Source of the DNA: Candidatus Thiodiazotropha sp. 'RUGA'
GTDB lineage: Bacteria > Pseudomonadota > Gammaproteobacteria > Chromatiales > Chromatiaceae
NCBI GenBank assembly: GCA_016842065.1
Contig: JAEPDS010000017.1
Location: forward strand, 10,108 to 74,107
DNA length: 64,000 nt
Direction of reading: 5' to 3'
Shown here: positions 53,398 to 62,971 of the stretch, piece by piece
Numbering within the stretch: the stretch's first letter is position 1
Layout: the number at the start of each line of letters is the position of its first letter
Notes under the pieces: generated by a model
Seen by the model: only the letters and a program-made list of their open reading frames with translations
Told to the model about the DNA's origin: nothing
Database searches by the model: none
Made by a program: the position numbers and the translations under genes

Positions 53398-54309
53398 ATG
53401 TTGGCTTCTCTGCAATCAAAAGGACGGGGTTTTGTTTTTCTGGGTATCTTGCTGATGCTTAGCAGGCCCGATTTGGCCCTGTCTGGCGCCATGCCATTGG
53501 AATCGCAGATCTATATGGCAGGCCTGCATGAATCAGAATGGGTATTTGCCGGCTCCGATATCAGCTGCGAACTGCGCCACAAAGTACCTCAGTTCGGTCA
53601 GGCCATCTTCCGGCGTATTGCTGGTGACGATTTGTTTTTTCGAATCAACAGTTTCCAGCCAATTCCCGAAAAACTGCAAGGGACCTTAAGAGAGGTCTCT
53701 CCCGCCTGGGAGCACCACTTACCGGATGATCTGCAACAGCATCTGGTGATCCATACAGGTATGCGGCCTATCCGATTGGGACGCAAACCGGCCGGTTGGT
53801 TGCTGACCTCGCTCTCCAAGGGGCAGGTCGGCAGTTTTGACTTCCTCGATTGGGATGACAGTCGCAGGCAGGTGCATGTGCGTCTGTCACCGGTGAAATT
53901 TCAGAAACCTTATCGGGAGTTTAAGCAGTGTCTCAGCAAACTCTCGACAGAGGGCTACGAGACGTTGAAAGAGTCAACCGTACTGTTTGCCCTGGATGTA
54001 CACGATCTGGACAAAAAGGCGAAACAGCGGCTGGATCGCCTGGTTAAATATATCCTGGCGGACGAAAAGCTGGTGGGTATCACGGTAGCCGGCCATGCGG
54101 ATGATCAGGGGACTCGCCGATACAATAAAAAGCTCTCCGCAAGAAGGGCAACGACAGTCTCCAACTATCTGGTCTCAAAAGGTGTCGATGCAGGCATAAT
54201 CCGCAAACGTCACTATGGTGAATCCAGGCCGGCGATCCCGAAACGGAGTGAGCGGGCGAGGACAGCCAACCGGCGGGCAAAGATCAGTCTCAGCCGCGGT
54301 GACAGGTGA
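53398..54309 (+). CDS. MotY-like OmpA-family protein
   Basis: 303 residues with a signal peptide (FVFLGILLMLSRPDLALSGA). The N-terminal domain has the MotY pattern (SDISCELRHKVPQFGQAIFRR) and the C-terminal domain (about 190-300) is OmpA-like, with the peptidoglycan-binding motif GHADDQGTRRYNKKLSARRATTV. MotY forms the T ring around the Na+-driven polar flagellar motor. No motor genes lie beside it, so it might also be a non-flagellar paralogue. It is monocistronic. Confidence 0.85.
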   Translation: MLASLQSKGRGFVFLGILLMLSRPDLALSGAMPLESQIYMAGLHESEWVFAGSDISCELRHKVPQFGQAIFRRIAGDDLFFRINSFQPIPEKLQGTLREVSPAWEHHLPDDLQQHLVIHTGMRPIRLGRKPAGWLLTSLSKGQVGSFDFLDWDDSRRQVHVRLSPVKFQKPYREFKQCLSKLSTEGYETLKESTVLFALDVHDLDKKAKQRLDRLVKYILADEKLVGITVAGHADDQGTRRYNKKLSARRATTVSNYLVSKGVDAGIIRKRHYGESRPAIPKRSERARTANRRAKISLSRGDR

Positions 54310-54409
54310 TCCAGGTAGTCTGATCCTTCAACCTTGCTTCTTTTCAGGTTAATTCAAACCAAATCTGTGCTGCGTAGCTTTGGCTATGCTTCTTGACTAG
54401 AATCAGGGC

Positions 54410-54564
54410 TAGGGCCAGTTGATATGAATCCAATCAGCCCTCAGAGTGGTGCCTGAAATAGCACGGCTCAGCAATGCTTACCGCACATCTTGCATAGCCA
54501 AATTTCCATCCTTGCGCATTTTCAGGGAGAGCAGGATCGATTGGATTCGTTCTGACAGGCCCAA
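54410..54564. repeat. Decayed MITE-like element
   Basis: About 155 bp with left end TAGGGCCAGTTGATATGAAT, then CCAATCAGCCCT, and right end ATTGGATTCGTTCTGACAGG, then CCC. The ends are related to the type A repeats but have many changes, and the inside does not match either main type. Confidence 0.6.
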
Positions 54565-54685
54565 ACAAGCTTGTTCAAACAATAAATAGCCTGATAAGGG
54601 GAGTATTGATACTTCCGGCACACCATGTGCAGGGTGAGCACTATTTCTGAACAACGATAATCACAAAACTTGAGGAGACAGACTT

Positions 54686-55408
54686 ATGGCACGTGTTGCG
54701 CTCGTGACTGGTGGTACCCGGGGTATTGGTGAGGCGATCAGCCTGGCACTGAAACAGGCTGGTTATACGGTGGCTGCAAATTATGGGGGTAATGATCAGG
54801 CAGCTGAGGCCTTCACCCAGGAAACCGGTATTCAGGCCTATAAGTTTGATGTCAGTGACTATGAGGCGGTTGCCGCAGGGATTAGCAAGATTGAAGAAGA
54901 GCTCGGGCCAATCGATGTGCTGATCAACAATGCGGGCATCACCCGTGATTCAACCATGCATAAAATGTCCTTTGAAAAATGGGACAGGGTGATACAGACC
55001 AATCTGGCCTCCTGTTTCAATACCTGCCATGCGGTGATCAACGGTATGCGTGAAAGAGGCTTCGGACGTATTGTCAACGTGGGTTCGGTGAACGGACAGG
55101 CGGGACAGTACGGTCAGGTGAACTACGCTGCGGCGAAGTCCGGTATTCATGGTTTTACCAAGGCGCTGGCCAAAGAGGGGGCTTCCAAAGGTATTACCGT
55201 CAATGCGGTGGCGCCAGGTTACGTCTCAACCGATATGGTCAGGGCTGTGCCGGAAGATGTGCTGGCCAAGATCATCAAGACCATCCCGGTAGGCCGACTG
55301 GGTGAACCGGAAGATATTGCCCGCTCGGTACTGTTTCTGGTTGCCGATGAGGCAGGCTTTATCACTGGCTCCACATTATCGATTAACGGTGGCCAACACA
55401 TGTACTGA
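54686..55408 (+). CDS. phaB: Acetoacetyl-CoA reductase
   Basis: 240 residues, a short-chain dehydrogenase close to PhaB. The Rossmann GGTRGIG motif, NNAG, the catalytic Ser in VGSVNGQAGQYGQ and YxxxK (NYAAAKSG) are all present, and the tail LSINGGQHMY is typical of PhaB. It makes (R)-3-hydroxybutyryl-CoA from acetoacetyl-CoA with NADPH for polyhydroxybutyrate. GAGGAG lies nine bases before ATG. PhaA and PhaC genes are not in the window. It ends at a strong hairpin. Confidence 0.9.
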   Translation: MARVALVTGGTRGIGEAISLALKQAGYTVAANYGGNDQAAEAFTQETGIQAYKFDVSDYEAVAAGISKIEEELGPIDVLINNAGITRDSTMHKMSFEKWDRVIQTNLASCFNTCHAVINGMRERGFGRIVNVGSVNGQAGQYGQVNYAAAKSGIHGFTKALAKEGASKGITVNAVAPGYVSTDMVRAVPEDVLAKIIKTIPVGRLGEPEDIARSVLFLVADEAGFITGSTLSINGGQHMY

Positions 55409-55466
55409 CACCGGGCTTGTCTATTGGTGGTTGAAAAAATTGGCCAAAGACAACACTGTAGGCGCC

Positions 55467-55499
55467 CACCCTGCATGAATTAATCGTTCATGCAGGGTG
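55467..55499 (+). terminator. Long hairpin after phaB
   Basis: CACCCTGCATGAA and TTCATGCAGGGTG form a perfect 13-bp stem with a 7-base loop, about 58 bases past the stop. The U-tract is weak. It is a good terminator or RNA-protecting hairpin. Confidence 0.65.
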
Positions 55500-55695
55500 T
55501 CAGGTTGGATATTTCTGTTGATATCAAGCAACGGCTGATCCGCTTCGGGTCGGCAGGGAATCGGCCTGTTTCTGAACGTCATTTCATTTCTAAAAGCCTA
55601 GTTGATCTAATGTTTTTCAGGCTCTCTGAAGATTAAGTTTCTATCGTTTTTGCCGTTACGTTAACGAGTAGAGCTGAAAAGATTTATTTGGGTTC

Positions 55696-55982
55696 TAGGG
55701 CCTGTTAACACTAATCCAATGCGCCCTGTTGCGCCTGAAAAAGCGCCAATCAAGGCGCGAGGAGTATAGTTTGGTTGCTCCAAATGAGCGACGAGTAACG
55801 GTTCGTGGCGCTTTTTCAGGCGCAACCCCCCATATTGACGTTGAAGAGGGGGCTGGGTCTGTTTTTGCGCCCAGCGGCGTTATCATTCGCTCATGTAGAA
55901 TGACTACACGACGCTCATTCTGCCTTGCTGGACACAAAAACAGACCCAGCAGGGCGTATTGGATTAGTGTTAACAGGCCCTA
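55696..55982. repeat. Intact MITE-like element, type A
   Basis: 283-bp unit with perfect terminal inverted repeats (GGGCCTGTTAACACTAATCC continuing AAT) and TA on both sides. It matches 34053-34311 along its length, with a short extra segment inside (GGTTCG before GGCGCTTTTTCAGG) and another near CATATTGACG. No coding potential. It lies between phaB and the chemoreceptor gene. Confidence 0.87.
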
Positions 55983-56009
55983 ATTGACAACATCAAGAAC
56001 TAGCATGCC

Positions 56010-57584
56010 ATGAAAATCAATACTCCAGTCACCAATCGAAATGTTGATGTCCGCAATGATCAAATTATTTTATCGACTACGGACCTCAAGGGCAGTATCA
56101 CCTATATCAACCAGGATTTTGTTGATATCAGTGGATTTCAGAATGAAGAGCTGATTGGCAAAAATCACAACATCATACGTCATCCGGACATGCCGCCAGC
56201 GGCCTTTGAGGAGTTGTGGACAAAGATCAAGGCGGGCAAGCCGTGGATGGGAATCGTCAAGAACCGTTGCAAAAACGGCGATCACTACTGGATCGACGCC
56301 TTTGTTATGCCGATTCTCAAGAATGGTGCCGTGGTGGAGTATCAGTCGGTGCGTTACCGGGCCAAATCCGATTGGGTGGAGCGGGCCAAACCAATCTACA
56401 AAGCGCTGCTCGCTGGCAAGAGCTTCAAACCGGGTTTCCTCTCCAGTTTGTCGCTGACCAATAAAATGATCATTGGTAACCTGATCGCGCTGCTTCCCGT
56501 GTTGCTGACTCTCTTGATACCGGGTTTGAACGCCTTCAGTCCGTTGGGTCTGGTGCTGACTGCGCTACTATCGATGGGAATCAACTGGTCTCTGCTTGCT
56601 GGCTTCAGGAAACTGGTGCAGCGTACCCAGGAGGCGGTCGATCAACCGGTAATGCGCCATATCTACACTGGATCTGACGATGAGACCGCACAGATTGATT
56701 TGGCTCTGAAGATGTATGAATCTCAGATCAATGCCATCGTCGGGCGGATGACCGATGCCACCCAGAAGATGCATGCGGTGGCCGACATCAATGTGCAGAC
56801 CTCGCAACAGACCCGCCAGGGTATGGATGCTCAACAGAATGAGTTGACTCAGGTCGCTACGGCCATGACCGAGATGGCTGCCACGGTACAGGAGATTGCC
56901 GCCAATGCCTCGGCAGCGGCGGATTCAACCCGGATCGGGCAGAAACAGGCCGGCAGCGGCAAGGATGTTGTGGAGAAGACGATCAAAGCCATCAATGTCC
57001 TGGCTGTCGACATCCAACACACCTCGGAAGTGATCCAGAAACTCTCTACCCACAGCGAAGAGATCGCCAAGATACTGGAAGTGATCAAGGGTATCGCGGA
57101 ACAGACCAATCTGCTTGCCCTCAACGCCGCCATCGAAGCGGCGAGAGCCGGTGAGAACGGTCGTGGCTTTGCCGTTGTGGCGGATGAGGTCCGTACGCTG
57201 GCGAGTCGAACCACAGAATCCGCCAGAGAGATCGAGGAGATGATTGAACTGCTGCAGAATGGCAGTAAAGAGGCGGTCGGTGCGATGGACAAGAATCGTG
57301 AGAAGGCGGAATCGAGTGTCGATCTGGCTGCCAAGGCAGGAGAGGCCCTGGAAGCGATCTCCGGGGCGATCGATACGATCACCGAGATGAACACTCAGAT
57401 TGAAACCGCTTCGGAAGAGCAGAGTACCGTGGCTGAAGAGATGAACAAAAATGTGCTCAACATCAGTCAGGTAGCCGATAGCACAGCGGTTGATGCCAAG
57501 CAGGTTGATGAAAAGACCCGTGAGACTCTCGGGACCATTGAACAGCTTAGCCACCTGGTGGGGCAGTTTATGCGTAAAAGTTGA
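56010..57584 (+). CDS. Aer-like PAS chemoreceptor
   Basis: 524 residues. A PAS domain at the N-terminus (about 15-115) has the Aer-type text [20 protein letters not shown] and [17 protein letters not shown], expected to bind FAD. Two hydrophobic stretches (about 153-170 and 175-195) form a membrane hairpin. The methyl-accepting signalling domain follows, with the conserved tip [20 protein letters not shown] and [16 protein letters not shown]. It would sense redox or oxygen and signal to CheA. The intact MITE at 55696-55982 ends 28 bases before its start, in its promoter region. Confidence 0.92.
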   Translation: MKINTPVTNRNVDVRNDQIILSTTDLKGSITYINQDFVDISGFQNEELIGKNHNIIRHPDMPPAAFEELWTKIKAGKPWMGIVKNRCKNGDHYWIDAFVMPILKNGAVVEYQSVRYRAKSDWVERAKPIYKALLAGKSFKPGFLSSLSLTNKMIIGNLIALLPVLLTLLIPGLNAFSPLGLVLTALLSMGINWSLLAGFRKLVQRTQEAVDQPVMRHIYTGSDDETAQIDLALKMYESQINAIVGRMTDATQKMHAVADINVQTSQQTRQGMDAQQNELTQVATAMTEMAATVQEIAANASAAADSTRIGQKQAGSGKDVVEKTIKAINVLAVDIQHTSEVIQKLSTHSEEIAKILEVIKGIAEQTNLLALNAAIEAARAGENGRGFAVVADEVRTLASRTTESAREIEEMIELLQNGSKEAVGAMDKNREKAESSVDLAAKAGEALEAISGAIDTITEMNTQIETASEEQSTVAEEMNKNVLNISQVADSTAVDAKQVDEKTRETLGTIEQLSHLVGQFMRKS

Positions 57585-58003
57585 GTCTCTGCCGAGATCA
57601 ACGAGTGTTGGAGAGAAAGGGCTGATTTAAATCATAAAACAGCTTGTGCCTCACATCGTACGGGCGAGATCCCAGTCTCGCCTGTCGAGCTGTGATGCAG
57701 GCTACAATTTTTTGTGCAGATAAACCTGCCAGGTGGGTCGCTTGTGGCTGCGGAGTTCGCTTGACACCTAAGCAGAAGTGATCCGGCTGTGTTTGAAACA
57801 TGGAAAATTCATCGAAGCGGATAGCTTGCAGACGTGTCCGAAACAGGTAGGATGCTGTGCTCAAATCTCTGCAAATAATCGAATCATCAATATTCAGCAA
57901 ATAATCAGTTTGTTGCGCTAGACTCAGGTATAACACTCATTCCATGGTTTAGAATAGAGGTTGCTCAGCGAGTCTCTATTGTAAATCCGACCTGAATTCA
58001 ATT
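57585..58003. other. Intergenic region
   Basis: This separates the chemoreceptor gene from the OmpR-type regulator gene. It holds a 7-bp hairpin (GGCGAGA/TCTCGCC, 57663-57682), about 80 bases past the receptor stop, which may be its terminator. A 112-codon leftward frame has no ribosome-binding site and no recognisable product. Confidence 0.45.
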
Positions 58004-58669
58004 GTGAAAATACTACTGGTTGAAGATTCAGAACGTCTGCAGCGTTCACTCTCCGCTGGCCTTAAAAGGCATGGCTTTTCAGTGGATCAGGCGTTTGATG
58101 GTGAGCAGGCACTGAGATTTGTGAAACAGAATCAGTATGACACCATCATACTCGATCTGGTGTTGCCCAAGGTGCATGGCTTGAATGTGCTATCGACCTT
58201 GCGTAACGATGGAAATAATAGCCAAGTATTGATTTTATCTGCAAATGATCAGACAGAAGATCGGATTAGAGGCTTGGATCTTGGGGCGGATGACTATATG
58301 GTCAAACCGTTTTCATTCGATGAACTGGTTTCACGTCTTCGGGCACTGAACAGGCGTCTCTCTGGGATCAAAAATCCCGTGCTTGAGGTGGCAGGTGTCA
58401 AAATAGATACCGTAGCGCGCTTGGTCCGCTTTGATGACGTTGTTATTAATCTCACCCCCCATGAATTTAAATTACTGGAGTATCTTGTTCGTCGACGCGG
58501 GCGGGTTTTTTCTCATGATCAACTTATAGATCAGTTGTATGATGCTGCCAGTTATGTAACGCGTAATGCGGTTGAAGCACATATCAGTTCATTACGAAAG
58601 CGCCTGAAGGCATCCGGTGCGCCGGGTCTTGTGAAAACAAGGCGCGGTTTCGGTTATTTGGTTGAATAG
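58004..58669 (+). CDS. OmpR-family response regulator
   Basis: 221 residues from GTG. The receiver domain has the phospho-acceptor in TIILDLVLPK and the lysine in MVKPF. The C-terminal winged helix has LTPHEFKLLEYLVRRRGRVFS and RKRLKASGAPGLVKTRRGFGY, as in QseB and PmrA. The sensor kinase gene begins six bases after its stop. The target is not known; a PepSY gene and a barrel gene nearby are candidates. Confidence 0.93.
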   Translation: MKILLVEDSERLQRSLSAGLKRHGFSVDQAFDGEQALRFVKQNQYDTIILDLVLPKVHGLNVLSTLRNDGNNSQVLILSANDQTEDRIRGLDLGADDYMVKPFSFDELVSRLRALNRRLSGIKNPVLEVAGVKIDTVARLVRFDDVVINLTPHEFKLLEYLVRRRGRVFSHDQLIDQLYDAASYVTRNAVEAHISSLRKRLKASGAPGLVKTRRGFGYLVE

Positions 58670-58675
58670 ATTGCC

Positions 58676-60103
58676 GTGAAGTCGATCCGAAGCAGACTAA
58701 ATCTGACCATTATTAGCACGTTGGTGTTGGTTCTATCATTGACTGCTGTATTCCTCTACTTCCGTATCTCTCAACATGTCGTCAGCGTTTACGACAATTC
58801 ACTGCATGATAAGGCACAGGCTTTAATTTCACTGACAGAGCTTGATGAGGAGGGGCTTGAGTTCGATTTTGCCGAGGAGGGGGTGATGAATGAGTTCGAG
58901 CCAGGAGAGCTTGCCCACTACTATCAACTTTGGGAACTTGGCACAAATCTACTGATTAAATCACCGTCTCTACTGGAAGCTGATCTGCCATTGGCCGGTA
59001 TTGCATTGGGACACTACCGGTTTCAGGATCTCATTCTACCTGATGGCCGTGCCGGTCGCCTGATAGAGATCAATTTCATGCCCCGTGTAGAGATGGATGA
59101 TGAGGAGGAGATTGTTGAAACTCCTCAGCCAAGAGCGATTACCATGGTCTATGCTCGTGAACGAAAAAGTCTGGATGAGACTCTTTTCGCAATAGGTATG
59201 ACAATTTTCAGCATTGTTGTTGCAGTTTTACTGGTTACTGCATTACTGGTTTGGCATCTGGTAGGAAGAGGATTGTTACCACTCTCGATACTGGCTCGAC
59301 AGGTAAGTAAAATTGATGAATCCAGCTTGAGTGCGCGACTCAGTCAACCAGGTGAGCAAAGTCTTGAGATTGCGCCTATCATAGATCAGTTGAACCATCT
59401 GCTCGAACGTCTTCAATCTGCATTTGAACGGGAGAAGCGTTTTTCTTCGAATGTTGCTCATGAACTGCGTACACCACTTTCCGAATTGAAAACGCTCTCT
59501 GAGGTTGGCCAAATGATGCCAGAAGACAGGGAGCAACTCATAGCGTTTTTCAAGGATGTGGGAGAGATCTCCAACCAGATGGAAAAGGTTGTGATCACAT
59601 TGCTGGAGTTGGCCAGATCGGATGCCGGATTGTTACGAAGTGACCCTGAAGAGATCAACTTGTCGTCTCTTTGTGACTCAATCTGGCAGATGGCGAAAAA
59701 TGATCATGTCTTTGACAAACAACTGATCAAACAGATTCCAGAGGGACTGATCATTTCCACAGATCGTGAAAAGTTTTCGATGATACTCAACAATATCTTT
59801 GTCAATGCGATCAGCTACAGCCCGCAAGAGGCGAATATCGAATTGAGTGTTGAAATTGCGGGTGACAGTCTGATTCTCAGGGTCAAAAATATGGCAACAG
59901 ATTTGAGACCTGAAGATATCGTTCATATGAAAGATCGTTTCTGGAGGAAAAACAAGTCTCAGGAAGGTACCAGTCACTCAGGTCTGGGCCTGACGTTGGT
60001 CTATGCTTTAGCACGAATTCTGAAATTTGACATAAGCCTGGATCTTGATAATCAGAGGATTTTTGTAATAACGATTTCCGGAGTCCCTCTGGTGCTGAGA
60101 TAA
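58676..60103 (+). CDS. Sensor histidine kinase of the OmpR-type pair
   Basis: 475 residues from GTG. Two membrane helices (about 9-30 and 165-190) enclose a periplasmic domain of about 135 residues that is rich in Glu (EELDEEGLEFDFAEEG). HAMP follows, then the H-box FSSNVAHELRTPLSEL, N-box MILNNIFVNAISYSP and G-box SGLGLTLVYALA. The D-box DLRPEDI is less clear than usual. A very acidic sensor domain is often used for metal cations or cationic peptides, but that is inferred. Confidence 0.9.
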   Translation: MKSIRSRLNLTIISTLVLVLSLTAVFLYFRISQHVVSVYDNSLHDKAQALISLTELDEEGLEFDFAEEGVMNEFEPGELAHYYQLWELGTNLLIKSPSLLEADLPLAGIALGHYRFQDLILPDGRAGRLIEINFMPRVEMDDEEEIVETPQPRAITMVYARERKSLDETLFAIGMTIFSIVVAVLLVTALLVWHLVGRGLLPLSILARQVSKIDESSLSARLSQPGEQSLEIAPIIDQLNHLLERLQSAFEREKRFSSNVAHELRTPLSELKTLSEVGQMMPEDREQLIAFFKDVGEISNQMEKVVITLLELARSDAGLLRSDPEEINLSSLCDSIWQMAKNDHVFDKQLIKQIPEGLIISTDREKFSMILNNIFVNAISYSPQEANIELSVEIAGDSLILRVKNMATDLRPEDIVHMKDRFWRKNKSQEGTSHSGLGLTLVYALARILKFDISLDLDNQRIFVITISGVPLVLR

Positions 60104-60153
60104 CTTTTCGATAACAGGTTTAAATATGCAAATGGAGAAGTGGTTGACTGAAT

Positions 60154-61500
60154 CTAATGGAATTTATAAACAAAGTCGAAACCAACATAGTCGATATTTT
60201 TTTCAGGGTAGTCTGCATAGGCTCTACCAGGTCTGAATTTCGCGTAGGTAAAAAACAGCTCAAGGGTTTCTTCGTGTTCTATACTGAGAATCAGGTCCAA
60301 CTCCCTACCCAGGTCACGACTGGTTCCTGAGGGGTCTGCTTCGATACTGGCATGACGTATCTCCTCGGATAGAACCTCCTGCTTGTAGTCAAAGTGCATC
60401 AAGTCAACTGACATATCCTCGGCAAAGCGCCACTGAAGACCAAACATATTGATTCTAAGATTGGAGAGTTCCGGCTGAAATAACTCACCGTAGGATTCAG
60501 TATCACCTTGTAATCCTGTTTGACGGGATGATCTATTTACTTGATCATCCAGATTTGCATCACCCGAACCTCTAGCGCTTGCGATTACCAGCGATAATTG
60601 ATCGTAAACATAGGGTGTCCAACGTAGGAAGTATCCACGAGAAGAGCCCTTAATCAGTTCCTGCTCGGTTTCACTGATCTCGGCTATGCCAGCAACAGGA
60701 TCATCGGAATCGTAGAGTGTCGATCTGCCGCTGACTTCAGTGTAGTGCAGCTCCAAATCAATCTCACCAATTAACTGCAGTTCGAGATCCGCAACATAAC
60801 TGATCCCCTTCCAGGTAAGATCTGCATCCTCTTCATCGATTCTTGAATGCTCCTCTGAGTCTCCGACTCGGTATGGTGAAGAGTTATCCTTTTGTTTAAG
60901 GTAGTAGAAGTTCAAAATCTGTCCATCAAGGAGTTCCCAACTCATACTCAGGACCAGTCGCTGAATGTCATCCATTTCAGGTTCGATAAAGTCTTCATCT
61001 GTGGATTCCACAGCCTGCTGTTCAGCTGCCGCAATAAATGCTTCGAGATCTTCATACCATAGCTGTAAACTGACAAGGTCCAGTTCATCATCCCACCAGG
61101 ACCACCAGCGGCTCATGCTCTCATACTCAACACGACCGATTTTGAATTCAGCATCAATGACATCGCCAAACAAGTAGGCAACGCCGATCTCTCTGAACTC
61201 CAATCCTGAACGGCTTGTTTTAAGGTTGGCGCTTTTGATGATTTCGCTTTCGTCCATCAAGGCGCCGGTGAAGAAGAGGTTGAGTTGATCGTTGTGACGG
61301 TATTCCAAGTCGAACTCGATCTCCCTTTCATGCACCACCTGTTTATTATTCAGGCTGTCATCACCAAGACTAAGTCCATCTAATACGTTGAATTCAATGC
61401 CGATTTCCGTGTCACTATAAAACTGTCCAGAGGCATCAGCTGACGTATGTGAAACACAGAAGAAGCAGGTGACAATCGTGTGCGCAATAAGTTGCCGCAA
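60154..61500 (-). CDS. Outer-membrane beta-barrel (alginate-export-like)
   Basis: 448 residues from TTG with GAGGA seven bases upstream; no ATG is available in frame. A signal peptide (FFCVSHTSADA) is followed by many amphipathic strands ending in YVGFDFVYKFH, a proper barrel C-terminus. The segment GLEFREIGVAYLFGDVIDAEFKIGRVEYES has the pattern of AlgE/alginate-export barrels. Acidic loops are frequent. It would be a porin or export channel; the substrate is unknown. It converges on the sensor kinase gene. Confidence 0.8.
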   Translation of the reverse strand: MRQLIAHTIVTCFFCVSHTSADASGQFYSDTEIGIEFNVLDGLSLGDDSLNNKQVVHEREIEFDLEYRHNDQLNLFFTGALMDESEIIKSANLKTSRSGLEFREIGVAYLFGDVIDAEFKIGRVEYESMSRWWSWWDDELDLVSLQLWYEDLEAFIAAAEQQAVESTDEDFIEPEMDDIQRLVLSMSWELLDGQILNFYYLKQKDNSSPYRVGDSEEHSRIDEEDADLTWKGISYVADLELQLIGEIDLELHYTEVSGRSTLYDSDDPVAGIAEISETEQELIKGSSRGYFLRWTPYVYDQLSLVIASARGSGDANLDDQVNRSSRQTGLQGDTESYGELFQPELSNLRINMFGLQWRFAEDMSVDLMHFDYKQEVLSEEIRHASIEADPSGTSRDLGRELDLILSIEHEETLELFFTYAKFRPGRAYADYPEKNIDYVGFDFVYKFH

Positions 61501-61749
61501 TGCTCATTCCTCAGGTTATCTTCAGATAGATGAAATAAACTCTCCAGGGAGCTTGAGGCTGGTGGGCCTGAGTCTGTGGCTGGTAGCTATCCAGTTGTTT
61601 GAATTTTAATGTTTACAGGAGTTATTTGTATGATAAGAGCATAACAAAAACAATTTACGATAAAAACAAAAAATGACGTTAAACTACTAATTAATTAGCA
61701 GATTTGGTGGTGCGGATGGATATGGTTTTGAACTGGAGCTTGCATCTGT

Positions 61750-61995
61750 TCAATCATCGATATCAACCTTGATTATGTTACCTTCAAGGTCAATGATGGC
61801 TTCCAGTTTCTTACCATCATGTGCAAAATCGACTTCATAGATCCTCTCTCCCTTATAAGTCTCTTTCTCAACTTCAGTAATTCTTGCGCCTGGATAGGCC
61901 TCTTTGATGATCTCCCTGACATCGCGTTTACTGAGAGCCAACGACGAACTGCTGCAAACGGCAAGAGCTATGAAAAGCAAGAGAGTTATTCTCAT
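61750..61995 (-). CDS. PepSY-domain exported protein
   Basis: 81 residues from the ATG at 61995 (AAGGA eight bases upstream); the longer frame from 62022 lacks this. A signal peptide (MRITLLLFIALAVCSSSSLA) is followed by one PepSY domain: REIIKEAYPGARITEVEKETYKG, then YEVDFAHDGKKLEAIIDLEG. PepSY proteins are found with OmpR-type two-component systems, often near the regulator as here (58004-60103), and may act as periplasmic modulators. It is divergent from 62153. Confidence 0.85.
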   Translation of the reverse strand: MRITLLLFIALAVCSSSSLALSKRDVREIIKEAYPGARITEVEKETYKGERIYEVDFAHDGKKLEAIIDLEGNIIKVDIDD

Positions 61996-62152
61996 TTGTA
62001 ATTTCCTTGAAAGAGATTCCAACGTAAAAACTCATTAAGACCATATTCAGTCAAATTTCAGTTTGATATCAGTATAACTTCAGATCTTGGGTAGAAAATA
62101 TCATATGCATGCAGCTTGCAAATTTCAATTATTAACAGAGAGGAGAATGCAA

Positions 62153-62914
62153 ATGAACCAACTAAAAATACCTATGTGTGTTGTTACTGCTGGTTTTATT
62201 CTTGTTTCGGCAAATAGTCTGGCCGGTGAAGACATACCTTTTGACGAAGCAGAGCTGTTTTTCGAGTTGAACGATACCGACGGTGATTTGGGTATTCATG
62301 GCAAGGTTGACGGTGATGAGTGGAGGCGGCTGGTAATTGAGGATCCTTATGAACGTCGTATGATGTCGGTGCGTGCTAATGGACGTCTCAAGCGGCAGGG
62401 AATTACAGAACTGTTTTTTGAGAGTGCTGAGCCGACTTTTGATGAGCTGGACCCAGATGATTTCTTTAAAAGATTTCCTCAAGGTATCTATGAGATAGAG
62501 GGTGTCACCCTGGATGGTGAGGAGAGGGAAAACGAAGTTTTTCTCTCTCATGTCATTCCTGCTGCTCCTGATCATGTGACAATCAATGGATTGCCGGCAC
62601 CAGAAGACTGTGATGCTGAAATTTTACCGAGTGTCACTGCTCCGGTAACGCTAGCCTGGGAACCTGTGCTGGGGCCTCATGCAGAATTGGGTATCGATGG
62701 TAGTGTTGATGTCCGCTACTACGAGGTGGTTGTGGAGATTGATGATACCGATTACAAGTCTACCGGTATCATTCCAGGAGAGCTTACACAGTGGACAATT
62801 GCGGATATGAATTTCTTCAGCTTGTCTGAAGAGGGTGAATACAAGTTTGAAATTCTTGTCCGGGCGGAGAGTGGTAACAAATCCGCAGTCGAAAGCTGTT
62901 TTATTGTTGAATAG
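62153..62914 (+). CDS. Exported acidic protein of unknown function
   Basis: 253 residues from the ATG at 62153 with GAGGAG seven bases upstream. A signal peptide ends at ANSLAGE. The mature chain is strongly acidic (many Asp and Glu), with FFELNDTDGDLGIHGKVDGDEWRRL recalling a calcium-binding or EF-hand-like loop, and a C-terminal beta domain (about 155-250, YYEVVVEIDDTDYKSTGI) like a fibronectin type III fold. I do not recognise the family. The HEAT-repeat gene follows by about 57 bases, in the same direction. Confidence 0.7.
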   Translation: MNQLKIPMCVVTAGFILVSANSLAGEDIPFDEAELFFELNDTDGDLGIHGKVDGDEWRRLVIEDPYERRMMSVRANGRLKRQGITELFFESAEPTFDELDPDDFFKRFPQGIYEIEGVTLDGEERENEVFLSHVIPAAPDHVTINGLPAPEDCDAEILPSVTAPVTLAWEPVLGPHAELGIDGSVDVRYYEVVVEIDDTDYKSTGIIPGELTQWTIADMNFFSLSEEGEYKFEILVRAESGNKSAVESCFIVE

Positions 62915-62971
62915 TTGAATCCCTGATTCCCCTTCCGTTAAGGAGGGGGTGGTGGGGGAGGGCTCGGTTCA

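Noticed and set aside
55729-55983. 84-codon frame inside the intact MITE (and 34128-34445 in the other copy)
   Set aside because: The frames do not agree between the two copies, and both are explained by the inverted-repeat structure of the elements.
57598-57936. 112-codon leftward frame between the chemoreceptor and the OmpR-type regulator
   Set aside because: No ribosome-binding site, no domain, low-complexity-free but unfamiliar composition, and it spans a hairpin. I treat it as non-coding.
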